A stretch of DNA of 64,000 nt from Streptomyces sp. NBC_00654 (GCF_026341775.1 NZ_JAPEOB010000003.1:744001-808000); one strand, 5' to 3'. Shown: positions 8,043 through 18,391, counted from the stretch's first letter. The notes: a model not told the origin generated them from the letters alone. A program made the numbers and translations.

Positions 8043-9944
8043 TCAGCGGCCGGACCGGGCCAGCGTCCCGTACGGCAGACCGGCGCCGCGCTCCTTGGAC
8101 CGGAAGAACAGCTTGTCGCCGCCGCTCCTGGCGAAGACGACTTCGGCGGTGGTCGTGGTGCACAGACCCGCCGTGCCGGGGCGGTCGGGATCGGTGCGCT
8201 CGTCGAAGGTCAGCTCCTCCGCGGTGCCGGAGGCGAGGGTGCCGACGCTGTGGCAGCTGACGCTGATGCCGAGGCTGGAGACCGTCGTGGTCATCCGGAC
8301 CACATCGCTGCCGCGCTTCCCCTCCGTGAACACCGCGGTGAGGACGCCGTGCGGCTGCCCGGTCGTCCTCTCCGTCAGCTCGCCCTTCCAGGTGCCGATG
8401 AACTCCTTCGGCAGCTCGCTCACCTGACGGCCGCCGGAGTCGGACGGTTCGGAGGCGGAGCCGCCGGGGGACGGCTTCCCTGTCGTGGACGGCTTCCCTG
8501 TCGTGGACGGCGGGGTGGCCGCGGCGTCGTTGCCCTTCTGGGCGTCCGTCCCTCCACCCGGCAGCACATTGCCGAGCAGGCCGGTGCCCACCATCACCAC
8601 GGCGAGCGCGCTCGCCACGGCCAGGGCGACCGTGCAGCTCACCCTGCGGCCCCGGCGCGCGTCCGCCGGGTGGGTCTCGGCGTTCACCGTGACGGAGAAC
8701 CGGGGGTCGGGCGTGCGCTGCCCCGGCAGCCCGCCCGCCCCGCTCTCCGCCTCCGCGGCGGAGACGGAGGAAGAGGAAGAGGACGGGAAGGGTGAGAGGG
8801 GCGAGGAGAACGAGGGAGACGAGGCGGAAGAGGCGGAAGAGGCGGACGCCGAGGGAGGCGCCGAGGGGAAGGCGGGCGGGGCGGGGGGTCCCGGAGGGGC
8901 CGGCGGCGGGGGGACCGGCGGACCGAACACCCCTCGCCCGGCGGCTGCCCCCTCGGCCTCCTGCCCGCCCCGGCCGTCCGCCCCCACGTCCTGGACCTCC
9001 AGCGACGCGTTGCTGAACGGGACCGGCCCCGTCTGCACCGGTATGTCCTGCGGCTCCAGGTCCAGCAGCGCCACCGCGGCCCGGCTGACCTCACGCACCA
9101 GCGGCCCCGGCAGCCAGCCGCCCGCCACCATCGCGGCGGCCCCGCCGGGCGCGAGCGTGCGGGCGAGGTCGGCCGGGGCGGGCCGGTCGGCAGGCTCCTT
9201 GGCCAGGCACCCGGCGACCACCTGCCGCAGCTCGCCCTCCAGCTCGCCGAGTTCGGGTTCCTCGTGCACCACCTTGTAGAGGAGCACGGCGGACGAGTCG
9301 CCGACGAAGGGGGCGACGCCGGTGGCCGCGTACGCGAGGACCGCGCCCAGCGAGAAGACATCGGCCGCGCCAGAGACATCGTGGCCCCGGATCTGCTCGG
9401 GTGCCATATAGCCGGGCGAGCCGACGGAGACCCCGGTGGAGGTGAGCGAGACGGTGGCGCCCAGCGCCCTGGCGATGCCGAAGTCGATCAGCCGGGGGCC
9501 GTCGAGGGCGAGCAGCACATTGGACGGCTTCACGTCCCGGTGGACGATGCCCTGTCCGTGGACGACGGCGAGCGCTTCGGCGAGGCTCGCGCCCAGGGTG
9601 CGTACCGCGTGCTCCGGCAGCGGGCCGTGCGCGGTGACCGCCTCCGACAGCGGGGGCCCGGCCACGTAACCCGTCGCGACCCAGGGCACGGGCGCGTTCG
9701 GGTCGGCGTCCAGGACCGGGGCCGTCCACTGGGCGCCGATGCGCCGGGCGGCCTCCACCTCGCGCCGGAACCTGGCCCGGAACTGCTCGTCGAGGGCGAA
9801 GTGGGGGTGGACGACCTTGACCGCGACGGTACGTCCTCCCGCGCTGCGCCCCAGATAGACCCGGCCCATGCCGCCCGCCCCGAGCCTGCCGAGCAGCCGG
9901 TAGGCACCGATGGTGTGCGGTTCGCCGGCTTCCAGCGGCTGCAT
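8043..9944 (-). CDS. transmembrane Ser/Thr protein kinase (PknB-type, one TM)
   Basis: A 633-residue kinase. The cytoplasmic kinase domain spans about residues 12-270, with GRLGAGGMG (P-loop), VAVKVV (ATP lysine), HRDVKPSNVLL (catalytic loop), DFG and GSPGYMAPEQ (activation loop end). A Pro/Ser/Ala-rich linker follows, then one transmembrane helix at about 437-460 and a roughly 130-residue extracytoplasmic domain beginning near GTWKGELTER with two cysteines. The outer domain looks like a small beta-barrel sensor with no named family that I recognise. A TTGKPS duplication (8471-8506) sits just after the membrane. It lies between mqnC and mqnA. Confidence 0.9.
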   Translation of the reverse strand: MQPLEAGEPHTIGAYRLLGRLGAGGMGRVYLGRSAGGRTVAVKVVHPHFALDEQFRARFRREVEAARRIGAQWTAPVLDADPNAPVPWVATGYVAGPPLSEAVTAHGPLPEHAVRTLGASLAEALAVVHGQGIVHRDVKPSNVLLALDGPRLIDFGIARALGATVSLTSTGVSVGSPGYMAPEQIRGHDVSGAADVFSLGAVLAYAATGVAPFVGDSSAVLLYKVVHEEPELGELEGELRQVVAGCLAKEPADRPAPADLARTLAPGGAAAMVAGGWLPGPLVREVSRAAVALLDLEPQDIPVQTGPVPFSNASLEVQDVGADGRGGQEAEGAAAGRGVFGPPVPPPPAPPGPPAPPAFPSAPPSASASSASSASSPSFSSPLSPFPSSSSSSVSAAEAESGAGGLPGQRTPDPRFSVTVNAETHPADARRGRRVSCTVALAVASALAVVMVGTGLLGNVLPGGGTDAQKGNDAAATPPSTTGKPSTTGKPSPGGSASEPSDSGGRQVSELPKEFIGTWKGELTERTTGQPHGVLTAVFTEGKRGSDVVRMTTTVSSLGISVSCHSVGTLASGTAEELTFDERTDPDRPGTAGLCTTTTAEVVFARSGGDKLFFRSKERGAGLPYGTLARSGR

Positions 9945-10327
9945 AAGGACTCCCCCTGTGGACCGTCCGGACCTCCGACCGAAGCCTAGGGGGCGGTGGT
10001 CATGAGGTCACAGGGAAACGTGTTACCGATTTCCCCCCTAAGGGCACGAAGGGAGGTTTTCGCCACAGTAAAAGGCGCGAATGTGTCGTTCATCCGATCG
10101 ATACCGGGATGCAAACGAGACTCACCCCGGACGACATCCACTATTCGGCATCCCGCACCGGACGTATGCCCGGCCCATTCGTTCCATTCGCTCCATTCAC
10201 CGCCGCACCGATAAACGGCACGACGGTACGGGATTCATCCATTCCCGGTATCTCTTCCCGGGACGGCCGTCAGCCACTCCCGGACGCCCCGTACGACTCC
10301 CGTATGTTTCCCGCCGGTCCGCCGCCG
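9945..10327. other. intergenic region between mqnA and the kinase gene
   Basis: This 383-bp stretch is noticeably poorer in G+C than its surroundings. Apart from the kinase promoter near its left end I see no convincing gene; the short open frames lack ribosome sites and codon bias. Several CATTC-type repeats occur at 10186-10250. Confidence 0.4.
9983..10012 (-). promoter_or_regulatory. candidate housekeeping promoter of the kinase gene
   Basis: On the minus strand TGTGAC is followed after 18 bases by TAGGCT, a good fit to sigma-HrdB promoters, about 40 bases before the kinase start. The ribosome site AGGGGGAG follows. Confidence 0.5.
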
Positions 10328-11218
<891 letters not shown>

Positions 11219-11371
11219 GACCCGTGCCCGGCCGAGTGCGCCACCGGGGCGACGCGACACCCTCCCGGACCGCCTCCGGCGTCACGCGATCGGCACGGCT
11301 ATCAAACATTCGAGTGAAGTGATCTTTCCCTCTACCGCTCCCCAGAGGCTGCGTGCTAGGCTCGCCGCAAG

Positions 11372-11400
11372 TTGCAGTTTGGTTTCCCTTGCAGTACAGA
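11372..11400 (+). promoter_or_regulatory. candidate promoter upstream of the cold-shock gene
   Basis: TTGCAG and TACAGA are separated by 17 bases, about 95 bases upstream of the cold-shock start. An alternative -10, TAGGCT, lies at 11357-11362. Only the alternative would put the hairpin at 11400-11427 into the transcript. Confidence 0.35.
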
Positions 11401-11434
11401 GCCTGCGGAGCATGTAACCCGCAGGCTTTTGTAG
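11400..11434 (+). promoter_or_regulatory. terminator-like hairpin in the cold-shock gene leader
   Basis: A perfect 9-bp stem (AGCCTGCGG / CCGCAGGCT) with a 10-base loop is followed by TTTGTAGTTTT, the form of an intrinsic terminator. It sits about 60 bases ahead of the cold-shock gene, and no plus-strand gene upstream needs it, so it may act as an attenuator or a thermosensitive leader structure. Confidence 0.5.
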
Positions 11435-11492
11435 TTTTCAGACTTGTTTGCAGGTTCTGGAGCAGGGCAACCCTTTGGCCCAAGGAGGGCTT

Positions 11493-11696
11493 ATGGCTAC
11501 CGGAACCGTCAAGTGGTTCAACGCTGAAAAGGGCTTCGGCTTCATCGCCCAGGACGGCGGCGGCCCGGATGTCTTCGTCCACTACTCCGCGATCAACGCG
11601 GCCGGGTTCCGCTCCCTCGAGGAGAACCAGGTCGTGAACTTCGACGTCACTCAGGGTCCCAAGGGTCCGCAGGCTGAGAACGTCACCCCGGCCTAG
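11493..11696 (+). CDS. cold-shock domain protein (CspA family)
   Basis: A 67-residue single cold-shock domain that binds single-stranded RNA and DNA. It contains both RNP motifs: KGFGFI and VFVHYSAI. The ATG is preceded by AAGGAGGGC at ideal spacing, one of the strongest ribosome sites in the window, as expected for an abundant protein. The leader is long and structured. A strong terminator follows. The mqnA-kinase neighbourhood is shared with S. coelicolor. Confidence 0.95.
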   Translation: MATGTVKWFNAEKGFGFIAQDGGGPDVFVHYSAINAAGFRSLEENQVVNFDVTQGPKGPQAENVTPA

Positions 11697-11736
11697 TTGC
11701 CCGGGTCGGCCGATCGCGGCCGTTTTGCAGTACCCA

Positions 11737-11785
11737 AGGAGCCTCGCTCCCCCGCTTCGGCGGAGGAGCGGGGCTCCTGCCCTTT
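11737..11785 (+). terminator. strong intrinsic terminator of the cold-shock gene
   Basis: A 19-bp stem with two imperfect pairs, closed by a TTCG loop, is followed by CCCTTTTT. It ends the cold-shock transcript and may also block transcription from the convergent ABC operon. Confidence 0.8.
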
Positions 11786-11793
11786 TTCCTGAA

Positions 11794-12657
11794 TTACGGG
11801 GCGGCCGGTCCCGTGCCCCGTACCGCCCCCACCGCCCCGGCCGGTTCCGCGCCGGCGTCCGTGGCGGCACGCGCTCCGACCGCGTCCGCCGGGTCCCAGC
11901 CCACCCGGGGCACCGAGGCCAGCAGCAGCCGGGTGTACGGGTCGCGCGGGTCGGCCAGCACCGCGGACGTCGGCCCCTGCTCCACCGTCGTGCCCCGGCG
12001 CATCACCACGACCTCGTCGGTGATGTGCTGGACGACCGCCAGATCGTGGCTGACGAAGACCAGGGCGACCCCGGTGTCCCGGCGGATCTCGCCGAGCAGT
12101 TGGAGGATCTGCGCCTGGATCGAGACGTCGAGCGCGGCCACCGCCTCGTCGAGGACCAGCACCTTGGGGTCGACGGCCAGGGCGCGGGCGATGGCCAGGC
12201 GCTGGCGCTGGCCGCCGGACAGGCCGTGCGGCCGGGCCTCCGCCTCCCGGGCGCCGAGGCCCACCCGGTCCAGCAGCCCCTCGGCGAGGGACTCCTCCCG
12301 GCCGTGCAGCCGCAGCGCCGTGGCCAGGCACTGCCGGGCGGTGAGCCGGGGGTCCAGCGAGACGTACGGGTCCTGGAACACCATCTGGATCTCCCGGGCG
12401 CGCGCCAGCCTGGCCGCCCGCCCGCGCGGCGTCCGCCGGTCACGGGGCCGCCCGTCCACGGTGACGGTGCCCTCGTCGGGCCGGACCAGGCCCACCAGCA
12501 TCCGGGCCACGGTCGTCTTCCCCGAACCGGACTCCCCGACGATCCCCAGCGAGCCGCCCGCCGGGACGGTGAAGGTGATCGAGTCGGCGGCGGTGAGGCG
12601 CCCCTTGCCGGGCAGCGCGTAGGTCTTCCGCAGCCCTTCCACGGCCAGCAGCGTCAT
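11794..12657 (-). CDS. peptide ABC transporter ATP-binding protein (DppF-like)
   Basis: A 287-residue ABC ATPase with Walker A GESGSGKTT, signature LSGGQRQRLAIARAL and Walker B VLVLDEAV, followed by the SHDL switch histidine. The C-terminal DPYTRLLLASVP segment is the oligopeptide-transporter type. It begins at an ATG overlapping the stop of the preceding ATPase gene (ATGA) and is the last gene of the peptide-uptake operon. Confidence 0.9.
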   Translation of the reverse strand: MTLLAVEGLRKTYALPGKGRLTAADSITFTVPAGGSLGIVGESGSGKTTVARMLVGLVRPDEGTVTVDGRPRDRRTPRGRAARLARAREIQMVFQDPYVSLDPRLTARQCLATALRLHGREESLAEGLLDRVGLGAREAEARPHGLSGGQRQRLAIARALAVDPKVLVLDEAVAALDVSIQAQILQLLGEIRRDTGVALVFVSHDLAVVQHITDEVVVMRRGTTVEQGPTSAVLADPRDPYTRLLLASVPRVGWDPADAVGARAATDAGAEPAGAVGAVRGTGPAAP

Positions 12658-13679
12658 CGCGCACTCCTCTTCTCCGCGGCCGAGTCCGCGAGCGGGACCG
12701 TCGGGGCCGTCGGGGCCGTGCCCGCAGGCGCGGGCGCGGGCAGGCGGCGGCAGGACGCGGTGCCCCCGCCGTCCAGCGGGACCGGCTCGGGCCGCCGGGC
12801 CGAGCACTCCGGTTCGGCCTCCGGGCAGCGGTCCGCGAACTCGCAGCCGCCGAACGCGTCCGCCAGCGACGGCGGACGCCCCGGGATCGGCCGGATCTCC
12901 CGCTCCCCCTCCCCCAGGGTGGGCGAGCAGGCCAGCAGCCCCCGGGTGTAGGGGTGCCGGGGCCGGTCGAAGAGGGCCCCGGCGGGCTGTTCCTCGACGA
13001 CCCGGCCCGCGTACATCACGTACACGCGGTCGCAGTAGGCGGCGGCCAGGTGCAGGTCGTGCGTGATGAACAGCAGGCCCAGGCTCCGTTCGGCGCGCAG
13101 GGTGCGCAGCAGGGCCAGGATCTCCGCCTGGGTGGTGACGTCCAGGGCGCTGGTCGCCTCGTCGGCGAGCAGCAGCCGGGGTTCGGCGGCCAGCGCACCG
13201 GCGATGACGACCCGCTGGAGCATGCCGCCGGAGAGTTCGTGCGGGCGCTGGCGGACCCGGCGCTCCGGATCGGAGAGGCCCACCGTGTCCAGCAGTTCGA
13301 CCGCGCGGGCACGGGCCGCCCGCTTGTCCAGGCCGGTACCGGCGAGCCGCTCGACCAGGAAGTCGCCGATGCGGCGGACCGGGTTGAGGGCCGAGCGCGG
13401 GTCCTGGTGGACCATCGCGACCGTACGGGCGCGGTGTTCGCGCAGCGCCTCCCCGCTCAGCGCGAGGACGTCGGTGCCGTCGACGCGTACCGAACCGGAG
13501 GCGGCGGTGCCGTCGGGGAGCGTACGCAGTGCTGCCTTGGCGGTCGTGGACTTGCCGGAGCCGGACTCGCCGACCAGCCCGACCACTTCCCCGCTCGCCA
13601 CCCGCAGGGAGACCTGGGTCAGCAGGGGCCGGGCGGCGCCGGGGAGTTCGAGGGTGAGGTTGTCGATGTCGAGGAGCAT
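12654..13679 (-). CDS. peptide ABC transporter ATP-binding protein (DppD-like)
   Basis: A 341-residue ABC ATPase with Walker A GESGSGKST, signature LSGGMLQRVVIAGAL and Walker B LLLADEATSALD. Its C-terminal extension has cysteines (FGGCEFADRCPEAEPEC), the iron-sulphur-like motif found in DppD/OppD subunits. It partners DppF to energise the two permeases. It overlaps dppF by four bases and lies four bases downstream of the permease gene. Confidence 0.9.
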   Translation of the reverse strand: MLLDIDNLTLELPGAARPLLTQVSLRVASGEVVGLVGESGSGKSTTAKAALRTLPDGTAASGSVRVDGTDVLALSGEALREHRARTVAMVHQDPRSALNPVRRIGDFLVERLAGTGLDKRAARARAVELLDTVGLSDPERRVRQRPHELSGGMLQRVVIAGALAAEPRLLLADEATSALDVTTQAEILALLRTLRAERSLGLLFITHDLHLAAAYCDRVYVMYAGRVVEEQPAGALFDRPRHPYTRGLLACSPTLGEGEREIRPIPGRPPSLADAFGGCEFADRCPEAEPECSARRPEPVPLDGGGTASCRRLPAPAPAGTAPTAPTVPLADSAAEKRSAR

Positions 13680-13683
13680 GCGG

Positions 13684-14535
13684 CTACCTCCCGCTGTCGA
13701 GTCGGTCGGCGGCCCAGACCCCGACGACGTTGAAGGACACCACGACGAGCGCGATGGCGACGCCGGGCACCATGGCCGGCAGGAGCGCGCCCTGGACGAC
13801 GGCGGCCTGTCCCTCCTGCACCATCAGCCCCCAGTCGGAGCTGGGCGGCTGGGCTCCGAAGCCCAGGTAGGAGAGGGTGGCCAGCGACATCAGGGCCTCG
13901 CCGAACAGCACCACCAGATAGCCGGTGATCGACCGGCCGAGGTTGGGGACGAGATGGCGGGCACAGATCCGGGCGCCGCCCATGCCCTGGACGCGGTACG
14001 CGTCGATGTAGGGCTTGCGGCGTTCGGCGAGCGCCACGGAGCGGGTGTACTTGGCGACGGTCGGGGTGTAGGCGAGTCCGAGCGCGAGTACGGAGGTCGT
14101 CATTCCGGCACCGAAGACCGCGATGATCAGCACGGTGAACAGCAGCCCGGGGAACGCGTACATGACGTCGGTGAGCCGGGAGATCACGGTGTCGGCCCAG
14201 CCGCCGCGCCAGGCCGCGAGGGTGCCCAGGGCGACCCCGAGGACGGCGGCGATGGCGAGCAGGAGCACCGGGGCGATCAGGCTGGTGCGGGCTCCGTACA
14301 GCACCCGTGAGAGCAGGTCCTGACCGGAGGAGTCGGTGCCCAGGAGGTGTGCGGCGGAGGTGCCGTTCAGCGACGCGGACAGGTCGATGGCGTCGGGGGC
14401 GTACGGGGCGAGCAGCGGGGCGGACACGGCGGCGAGCGCCACCAGGGCGAGGGCCGCTCCCGCGATGACGACGCCCGCCGGACGCCGGTTCCCCGGCTGT
14501 TTCAGGGTGAGGGGAGTGGACAGGGTCGCGCTCAT
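13684..14535 (-). CDS. peptide ABC transporter permease (DppC-like)
   Basis: A 283-residue inner-membrane permease. A first transmembrane helix (VIAGAALALVALAAV) is followed by the DppC signature HLLGTDSSGQDLLSRVLYGARTSL and by the EAA loop region with SYLGFGAQPPSSDWG. It starts at an ATG overlapping the preceding permease stop (ATGA). It forms the channel with the DppB-like subunit. Confidence 0.9.
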   Translation of the reverse strand: MSATLSTPLTLKQPGNRRPAGVVIAGAALALVALAAVSAPLLAPYAPDAIDLSASLNGTSAAHLLGTDSSGQDLLSRVLYGARTSLIAPVLLLAIAAVLGVALGTLAAWRGGWADTVISRLTDVMYAFPGLLFTVLIIAVFGAGMTTSVLALGLAYTPTVAKYTRSVALAERRKPYIDAYRVQGMGGARICARHLVPNLGRSITGYLVVLFGEALMSLATLSYLGFGAQPPSSDWGLMVQEGQAAVVQGALLPAMVPGVAIALVVVSFNVVGVWAADRLDSGR

Positions 14536-15479
14536 GCGGCGGCCTCCTTCACCCGGGGGTCGAGCAGCGGGTGCACCAGGTCGACGAGGGTGGTCACCAC
14601 GATGTAGCCGGTGACCATGAGCAGGAGTACGGCCTGGGCGACCGGGAAGTCGTGCGTGTTGATGGCGCCGACGAGCAGCGAGCCGATGCCGCTGATCCCG
14701 AAGGCGGTCTCCACGACGACCGTGCCGGCCAGCATGCCCGCCATGACGAGGCCGCACATGGTGACGATGGGGCCCAGCGCGTTGCGCAGGACGTGGCGGA
14801 GCACGATCTCGCGCTCCGGGATACCGGAGGCGCGGGCGACCTCCACATGGTCGGCGGCGCCCGCGTCGGCCATGGCCTGCCGGGTCACCCGGCTGATCAG
14901 CGCGAGTGCGCCCAGCGCCAGGGCCAGGGCGGGCAGCGTCAGATGGTGCAGGGTGCCGGTGAAGCCCTCGCCGCTGCCCGTCACCGGGAACCAGCCCAGC
15001 TGCACGCCGAACAGGGCGACCAGCGCGATGGCCGAGACGAACGAGGGGACCGAGGCGGCCAGGGTCGTGCCGCCGACGACGGCGGAGTCGATCCAGGTGC
15101 CGCGGCGGACGGCCGCGAGGACGCCCGCGCCGACGCCGAGGACGACGAAGAGCACGGTCGCGTACGCCACCAGGGCGAGCGTCGTCGGGAAGCGGGCGGT
15201 GAGCAGATCGGCCACCTGGTCGCTGTACTTGAAGGAGCGGCCGAGGTCGAACTGGAGGCAGTCCCCGAGCCAGCGCCCGTACTGCACGACGAGGGGCTCG
15301 TCGAGGTGGTACTGCGCCCGGACCAGTTCCAGCTTCTCCGGGGTGAGCTTGTCGCGGCCGCCGGCCAGGAAGACGGCGGGGTCGCCGGGTGCCGCGTAGA
15401 CGGCGGCGAAGATGACGAACGAGGCGGCGAGGAGGGTGGCCAGCAGTCCGGCCAGCCGCCGGGAGGTCCGGGCGAGCAT
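14532..15479 (-). CDS. peptide ABC transporter permease (DppB-like)
   Basis: A 315-residue permease with six predicted helices. FVIFAAVYAAPGDPAVFL, YHLDEPLVVQYGRWLGDCLQFDLGRSF and the C-terminal NTHDFPVAQAVLLLMVTGYIVV are typical of DppB/OppB proteins. It follows the lipoprotein gene by seven bases and overlaps the next permease gene by four. Confidence 0.9.
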   Translation of the reverse strand: MLARTSRRLAGLLATLLAASFVIFAAVYAAPGDPAVFLAGGRDKLTPEKLELVRAQYHLDEPLVVQYGRWLGDCLQFDLGRSFKYSDQVADLLTARFPTTLALVAYATVLFVVLGVGAGVLAAVRRGTWIDSAVVGGTTLAASVPSFVSAIALVALFGVQLGWFPVTGSGEGFTGTLHHLTLPALALALGALALISRVTRQAMADAGAADHVEVARASGIPEREIVLRHVLRNALGPIVTMCGLVMAGMLAGTVVVETAFGISGIGSLLVGAINTHDFPVAQAVLLLMVTGYIVVTTLVDLVHPLLDPRVKEAAA

Positions 15480-15486
15480 CGCGGAA

Positions 15487-17142
15487 TCAGCCCTTCTTCG
15501 CGCCGAGTTCGGCGGCCCACGGGTAGTAGAGGTAGGCCATGGAGGCGGGTGGACCGGTCAGCTTCTCGTTCAGGACGAGGACGGACGGGACCTGGGCGAC
15601 CGAGATCCAGACCGCGGCGTCGGTGAACGTCTTCTGGACCTCGACGGCGAGCTTCGCGCGGGCGGCGTCGTCGAGGGTGCCGAGCGCCTGCTTCACCTTG
15701 GCGTCGTACGCCTCGTCCTTGAAGCCGACCCAGTTGTTGGAGGAGTCGGAGAGGGCGTTGTCGTAGAAGCCCATCGGGTCGGCCTTGGAGATGTACCAGT
15801 CGCCGACCAGGACATCGATCTCGCCGCGGATCTCCGGGTCGCTGTAGAACTGCTCGAACTGCGCGGTCGGCACCGTCTTGATCTGCCCCTTGAGGCCGAT
15901 CCGCTGGAGCGCCGCGCGCACGGCGTTGGCGACGACGGTACGGCCCTGGCTGGCGTCCGTGCCGATCACGATGGGGGTGGCCGCATCGGCTCCCGCGTCC
16001 TTCACCAGTTCCTCGGCGGCGGCGAGATCGTCGGCGGTGGGGCCGGCGGGGGCGTACGCGATGTCCTTCTGGGCGGCCTCGAAGACGGGCTTCTCGTAGC
16101 CCCACGCGCCGGAGCCGACGGGGGTGCCCCAGGGCTGGACCATGCCTCCGTAGCCGGAGGCGGCGATGCCCTTGCGGTCCAGGGCGAGCGAGAGGGCCCG
16201 GCGGACCTTGGGATCCTTCAACCCGCCGCGCTCGGTCGGGATGAGGACGAGGGAGGCGGTGGACGGGCCGTAGTGCTGCTCGATGCCCTTCTTGCCGTCG
16301 AGCGCGGAGGCGGTGTTGGGCGATTCGGCGTACGCGCCGTCGGCGGCGCCGGTCGTCAGCGCGTTGACGAGGGCGCTGTCGGTGGCCCAGCGGAAGGTGA
16401 CCTTCTTGGTCAGGGGCTTCTCGCCCCAGTACGCGTCGTAGCGCTCGATGGTGATCGAGTCCCCGGACTTCCAGCCGCCGAGGGCGTACGGGCCGGTACA
16501 CGCGTCGGGCTGTCCCGGGGTGCCGAAGTCCTTGCCCGCCTTCTCGACCTGCTCCTTGTTCCAGACGATGCCCGCGTCCCCGGCGAGCGCCTTGAAGAAC
16601 ATGGCGTCCGGCGCCTTGAAGGTGATGGTGATCCGACGGTCGCCGGTCTTCTTCATCGCGGCGACATTGCCGAACTCGTCGCCCTGTTCCATGTCCGGGT
16701 CGGCGTGCCGCTCAAGGCTCCACAGCACGTCGTCGGCGGTCATCGGGGTGCCGTCGTGGAAGGTGACGCCGTCGCGCAGGGTCAGGACGAGGGTCTTGTC
16801 GTCGGGCGTCTCGGCCTTCTCGGCGAGGAAGGGCTTCGTCGACATGTCCGGCTGGAGCTGGTAGAGCCGCTCGCAGACGTTGGTGAGGACGACGCGGCCC
16901 GCGCTGGAGCCCTGGGTGTCCAGGTCGAGGGAGTCCGGTTCGTCCTCCAGGAGCCAGTCGGCGCCCGCGAGTTCGCCCTTGGCCGGGGCGGTGACCGGGG
17001 TGAGTTCCCGTGCGCCGGCGTCGGTGGCGCTGCCGCTGCCCGCGGTGTTCCGGGTGGCGCCGCTGCAGCCCGCGGCCGCGGCGAGCGTCGCGGCGACGAG
17101 GCCCGCGGCGAGTGCCGTCCTGCGTGAAGTGGTGTGGGTCAT
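15487..17142 (-). CDS. ABC transporter substrate-binding lipoprotein (peptide family 5)
   Basis: A 551-residue extracellular solute-binding protein. It has a twin-arginine-like SRRTALAAG start, a hydrophobic helix and a lipobox AAAAGCSG, so it is a lipoprotein anchored outside the membrane. The body (DEPDSLDLDTQG, LTLRDGVTFHDGTPMTADDVLWSLER, ALDRKGIAA) is the family 5 peptide/nickel-binding type. AGGA lies upstream of both the ATG and a GTG three bases earlier. It delivers the substrate, probably a peptide or peptide-like molecule, to the permeases encoded downstream. Confidence 0.9.
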   Translation of the reverse strand: MTHTTSRRTALAAGLVAATLAAAAGCSGATRNTAGSGSATDAGARELTPVTAPAKGELAGADWLLEDEPDSLDLDTQGSSAGRVVLTNVCERLYQLQPDMSTKPFLAEKAETPDDKTLVLTLRDGVTFHDGTPMTADDVLWSLERHADPDMEQGDEFGNVAAMKKTGDRRITITFKAPDAMFFKALAGDAGIVWNKEQVEKAGKDFGTPGQPDACTGPYALGGWKSGDSITIERYDAYWGEKPLTKKVTFRWATDSALVNALTTGAADGAYAESPNTASALDGKKGIEQHYGPSTASLVLIPTERGGLKDPKVRRALSLALDRKGIAASGYGGMVQPWGTPVGSGAWGYEKPVFEAAQKDIAYAPAGPTADDLAAAEELVKDAGADAATPIVIGTDASQGRTVVANAVRAALQRIGLKGQIKTVPTAQFEQFYSDPEIRGEIDVLVGDWYISKADPMGFYDNALSDSSNNWVGFKDEAYDAKVKQALGTLDDAARAKLAVEVQKTFTDAAVWISVAQVPSVLVLNEKLTGPPASMAYLYYPWAAELGAKKG

Positions 17143-17155
17143 CACGTGCGTCCTG

Positions 17156-18391
17156 TCAGTTCTGGCCGTACGGGCCGTCGTAGAGGTTCCAGGGGAGGTG
17201 CTGGTACTCGCGGTCGCAGGGGGTGCCGGCGGTGACGTGGTAGTCGCCGGTGGTGAGGTCGGCCAGCGAGGAGACGAGGGTCGTCCAGTGCTTGATGACC
17301 GGCTGCCGCGGGTCCGGGTGGGTGCACAGCGACTCGGGGTGACCGAGGTGGTCCGACATCGCGCGGCGGACGATCCCCCGCGACTCCTCGGGCCCGGTGG
17401 AGCCGCGCAGTGCCCTGAGGCCCTGTTCGGCGCGTGGGACACGGACCAGGGAATCGGAGGACATGGGGCGGTATCCGGCGGCGGCCAGGGGGGCGGGGAT
17501 GCCGGCCTGGTAGTGGTTGCCGTGCACCAGCAGCCCGTCGGTCGGGTACATCCAGCCGTGCCCCGCCGGGGTGGTCTCCAGGTCGATGGCGAAACCCTCG
17601 CGGCAGGTGAGCAGGGCGTTGCTGGCGATGTGGGCCCGGGTGCGGCAGAGCACGTCGAGGGCGTCGGTGATGTTGCTCTGGTCCAGGACGCTGCGGCGTA
17701 CGACGGTCTGGGGCAGCCCGATCGTGTCGTCGAAACGGCCGCCGAGTCCGTTGGCGTTGAAGGCGATCCCGGCGGAGTTGGCGCCCTGGCGGCCGATCTG
17801 TCCGGCCTCGACCTGCATGATCAGGGTCGGCTTCGGCGGCTGGACGATCCGGATCATCACGACGGTGTCGGCGACTCCGGCCCGCCAGTCCCAGTTCTGC
17901 CCGGCGTAGACATGGCCGTCGCCGCTGGCCTCGCCGTAGGCGGCGAAGGAGGTGCATCCCTCGGCGGGCTCCTCCTCGGTCTTCTCACCGGCGGGCTCCC
18001 CGGCGGTCCCCCCGGCGGGAAGTGCCGCGCCCGTCCGTTCCCCGGCCTCCATCCGGGCGAACGACTTGTCGTAGATGACCTCGCCCCGGGCGTTCAGGGC
18101 GAGGACGTCCAGCAGACCGACCCCGGCACCGTCCGCGATGCCCCGCATCTCCTCGACGAGGTGGGGTGCGTAGGCGGTGACGGGTTCCAGCCAGCGGGCG
18201 GCGCGGGCGGTGACCCGGTCCCAGGTCAGACCGGCGGACTGGCCGAATGCCTCCTCGTAGTAGCCGAGGGCGGCGTGCAGTTGGGGCCGTACGGCCTCGC
18301 CGTACTGGCGGCCCCGGTCGAGGGGGCTGCCGGAGATCTCGATGACCGGGAGGACCCGGGCGGGGGCGGGTTCCGTGGGACGGGGTGCCAT
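17156..18391 (-). CDS. C45-family NTN hydrolase (acyl-CoA:6-APA acyltransferase-like)
   Basis: A 411-residue protein of the penicillin acyltransferase family. The N-terminal part (PVIEISGSPLDRGRQYGEAVRPQL, MRGIADGAGV, ALNARGE) is followed by a variable linker and the probable autoprocessing site EGCTSFAAYGEASGDGHVYAGQNWDW, in which the Cys becomes the N-terminal nucleophile. The family hydrolyses or forms amide bonds of small N-acyl compounds. No signal peptide, so cytosolic. It is the first gene of the peptide-uptake operon, which suggests it cleaves what the transporter imports. AGGAGA precedes the ATG. Confidence 0.85.
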   Translation of the reverse strand: MAPRPTEPAPARVLPVIEISGSPLDRGRQYGEAVRPQLHAALGYYEEAFGQSAGLTWDRVTARAARWLEPVTAYAPHLVEEMRGIADGAGVGLLDVLALNARGEVIYDKSFARMEAGERTGAALPAGGTAGEPAGEKTEEEPAEGCTSFAAYGEASGDGHVYAGQNWDWRAGVADTVVMIRIVQPPKPTLIMQVEAGQIGRQGANSAGIAFNANGLGGRFDDTIGLPQTVVRRSVLDQSNITDALDVLCRTRAHIASNALLTCREGFAIDLETTPAGHGWMYPTDGLLVHGNHYQAGIPAPLAAAGYRPMSSDSLVRVPRAEQGLRALRGSTGPEESRGIVRRAMSDHLGHPESLCTHPDPRQPVIKHWTTLVSSLADLTTGDYHVTAGTPCDREYQHLPWNLYDGPYGQN

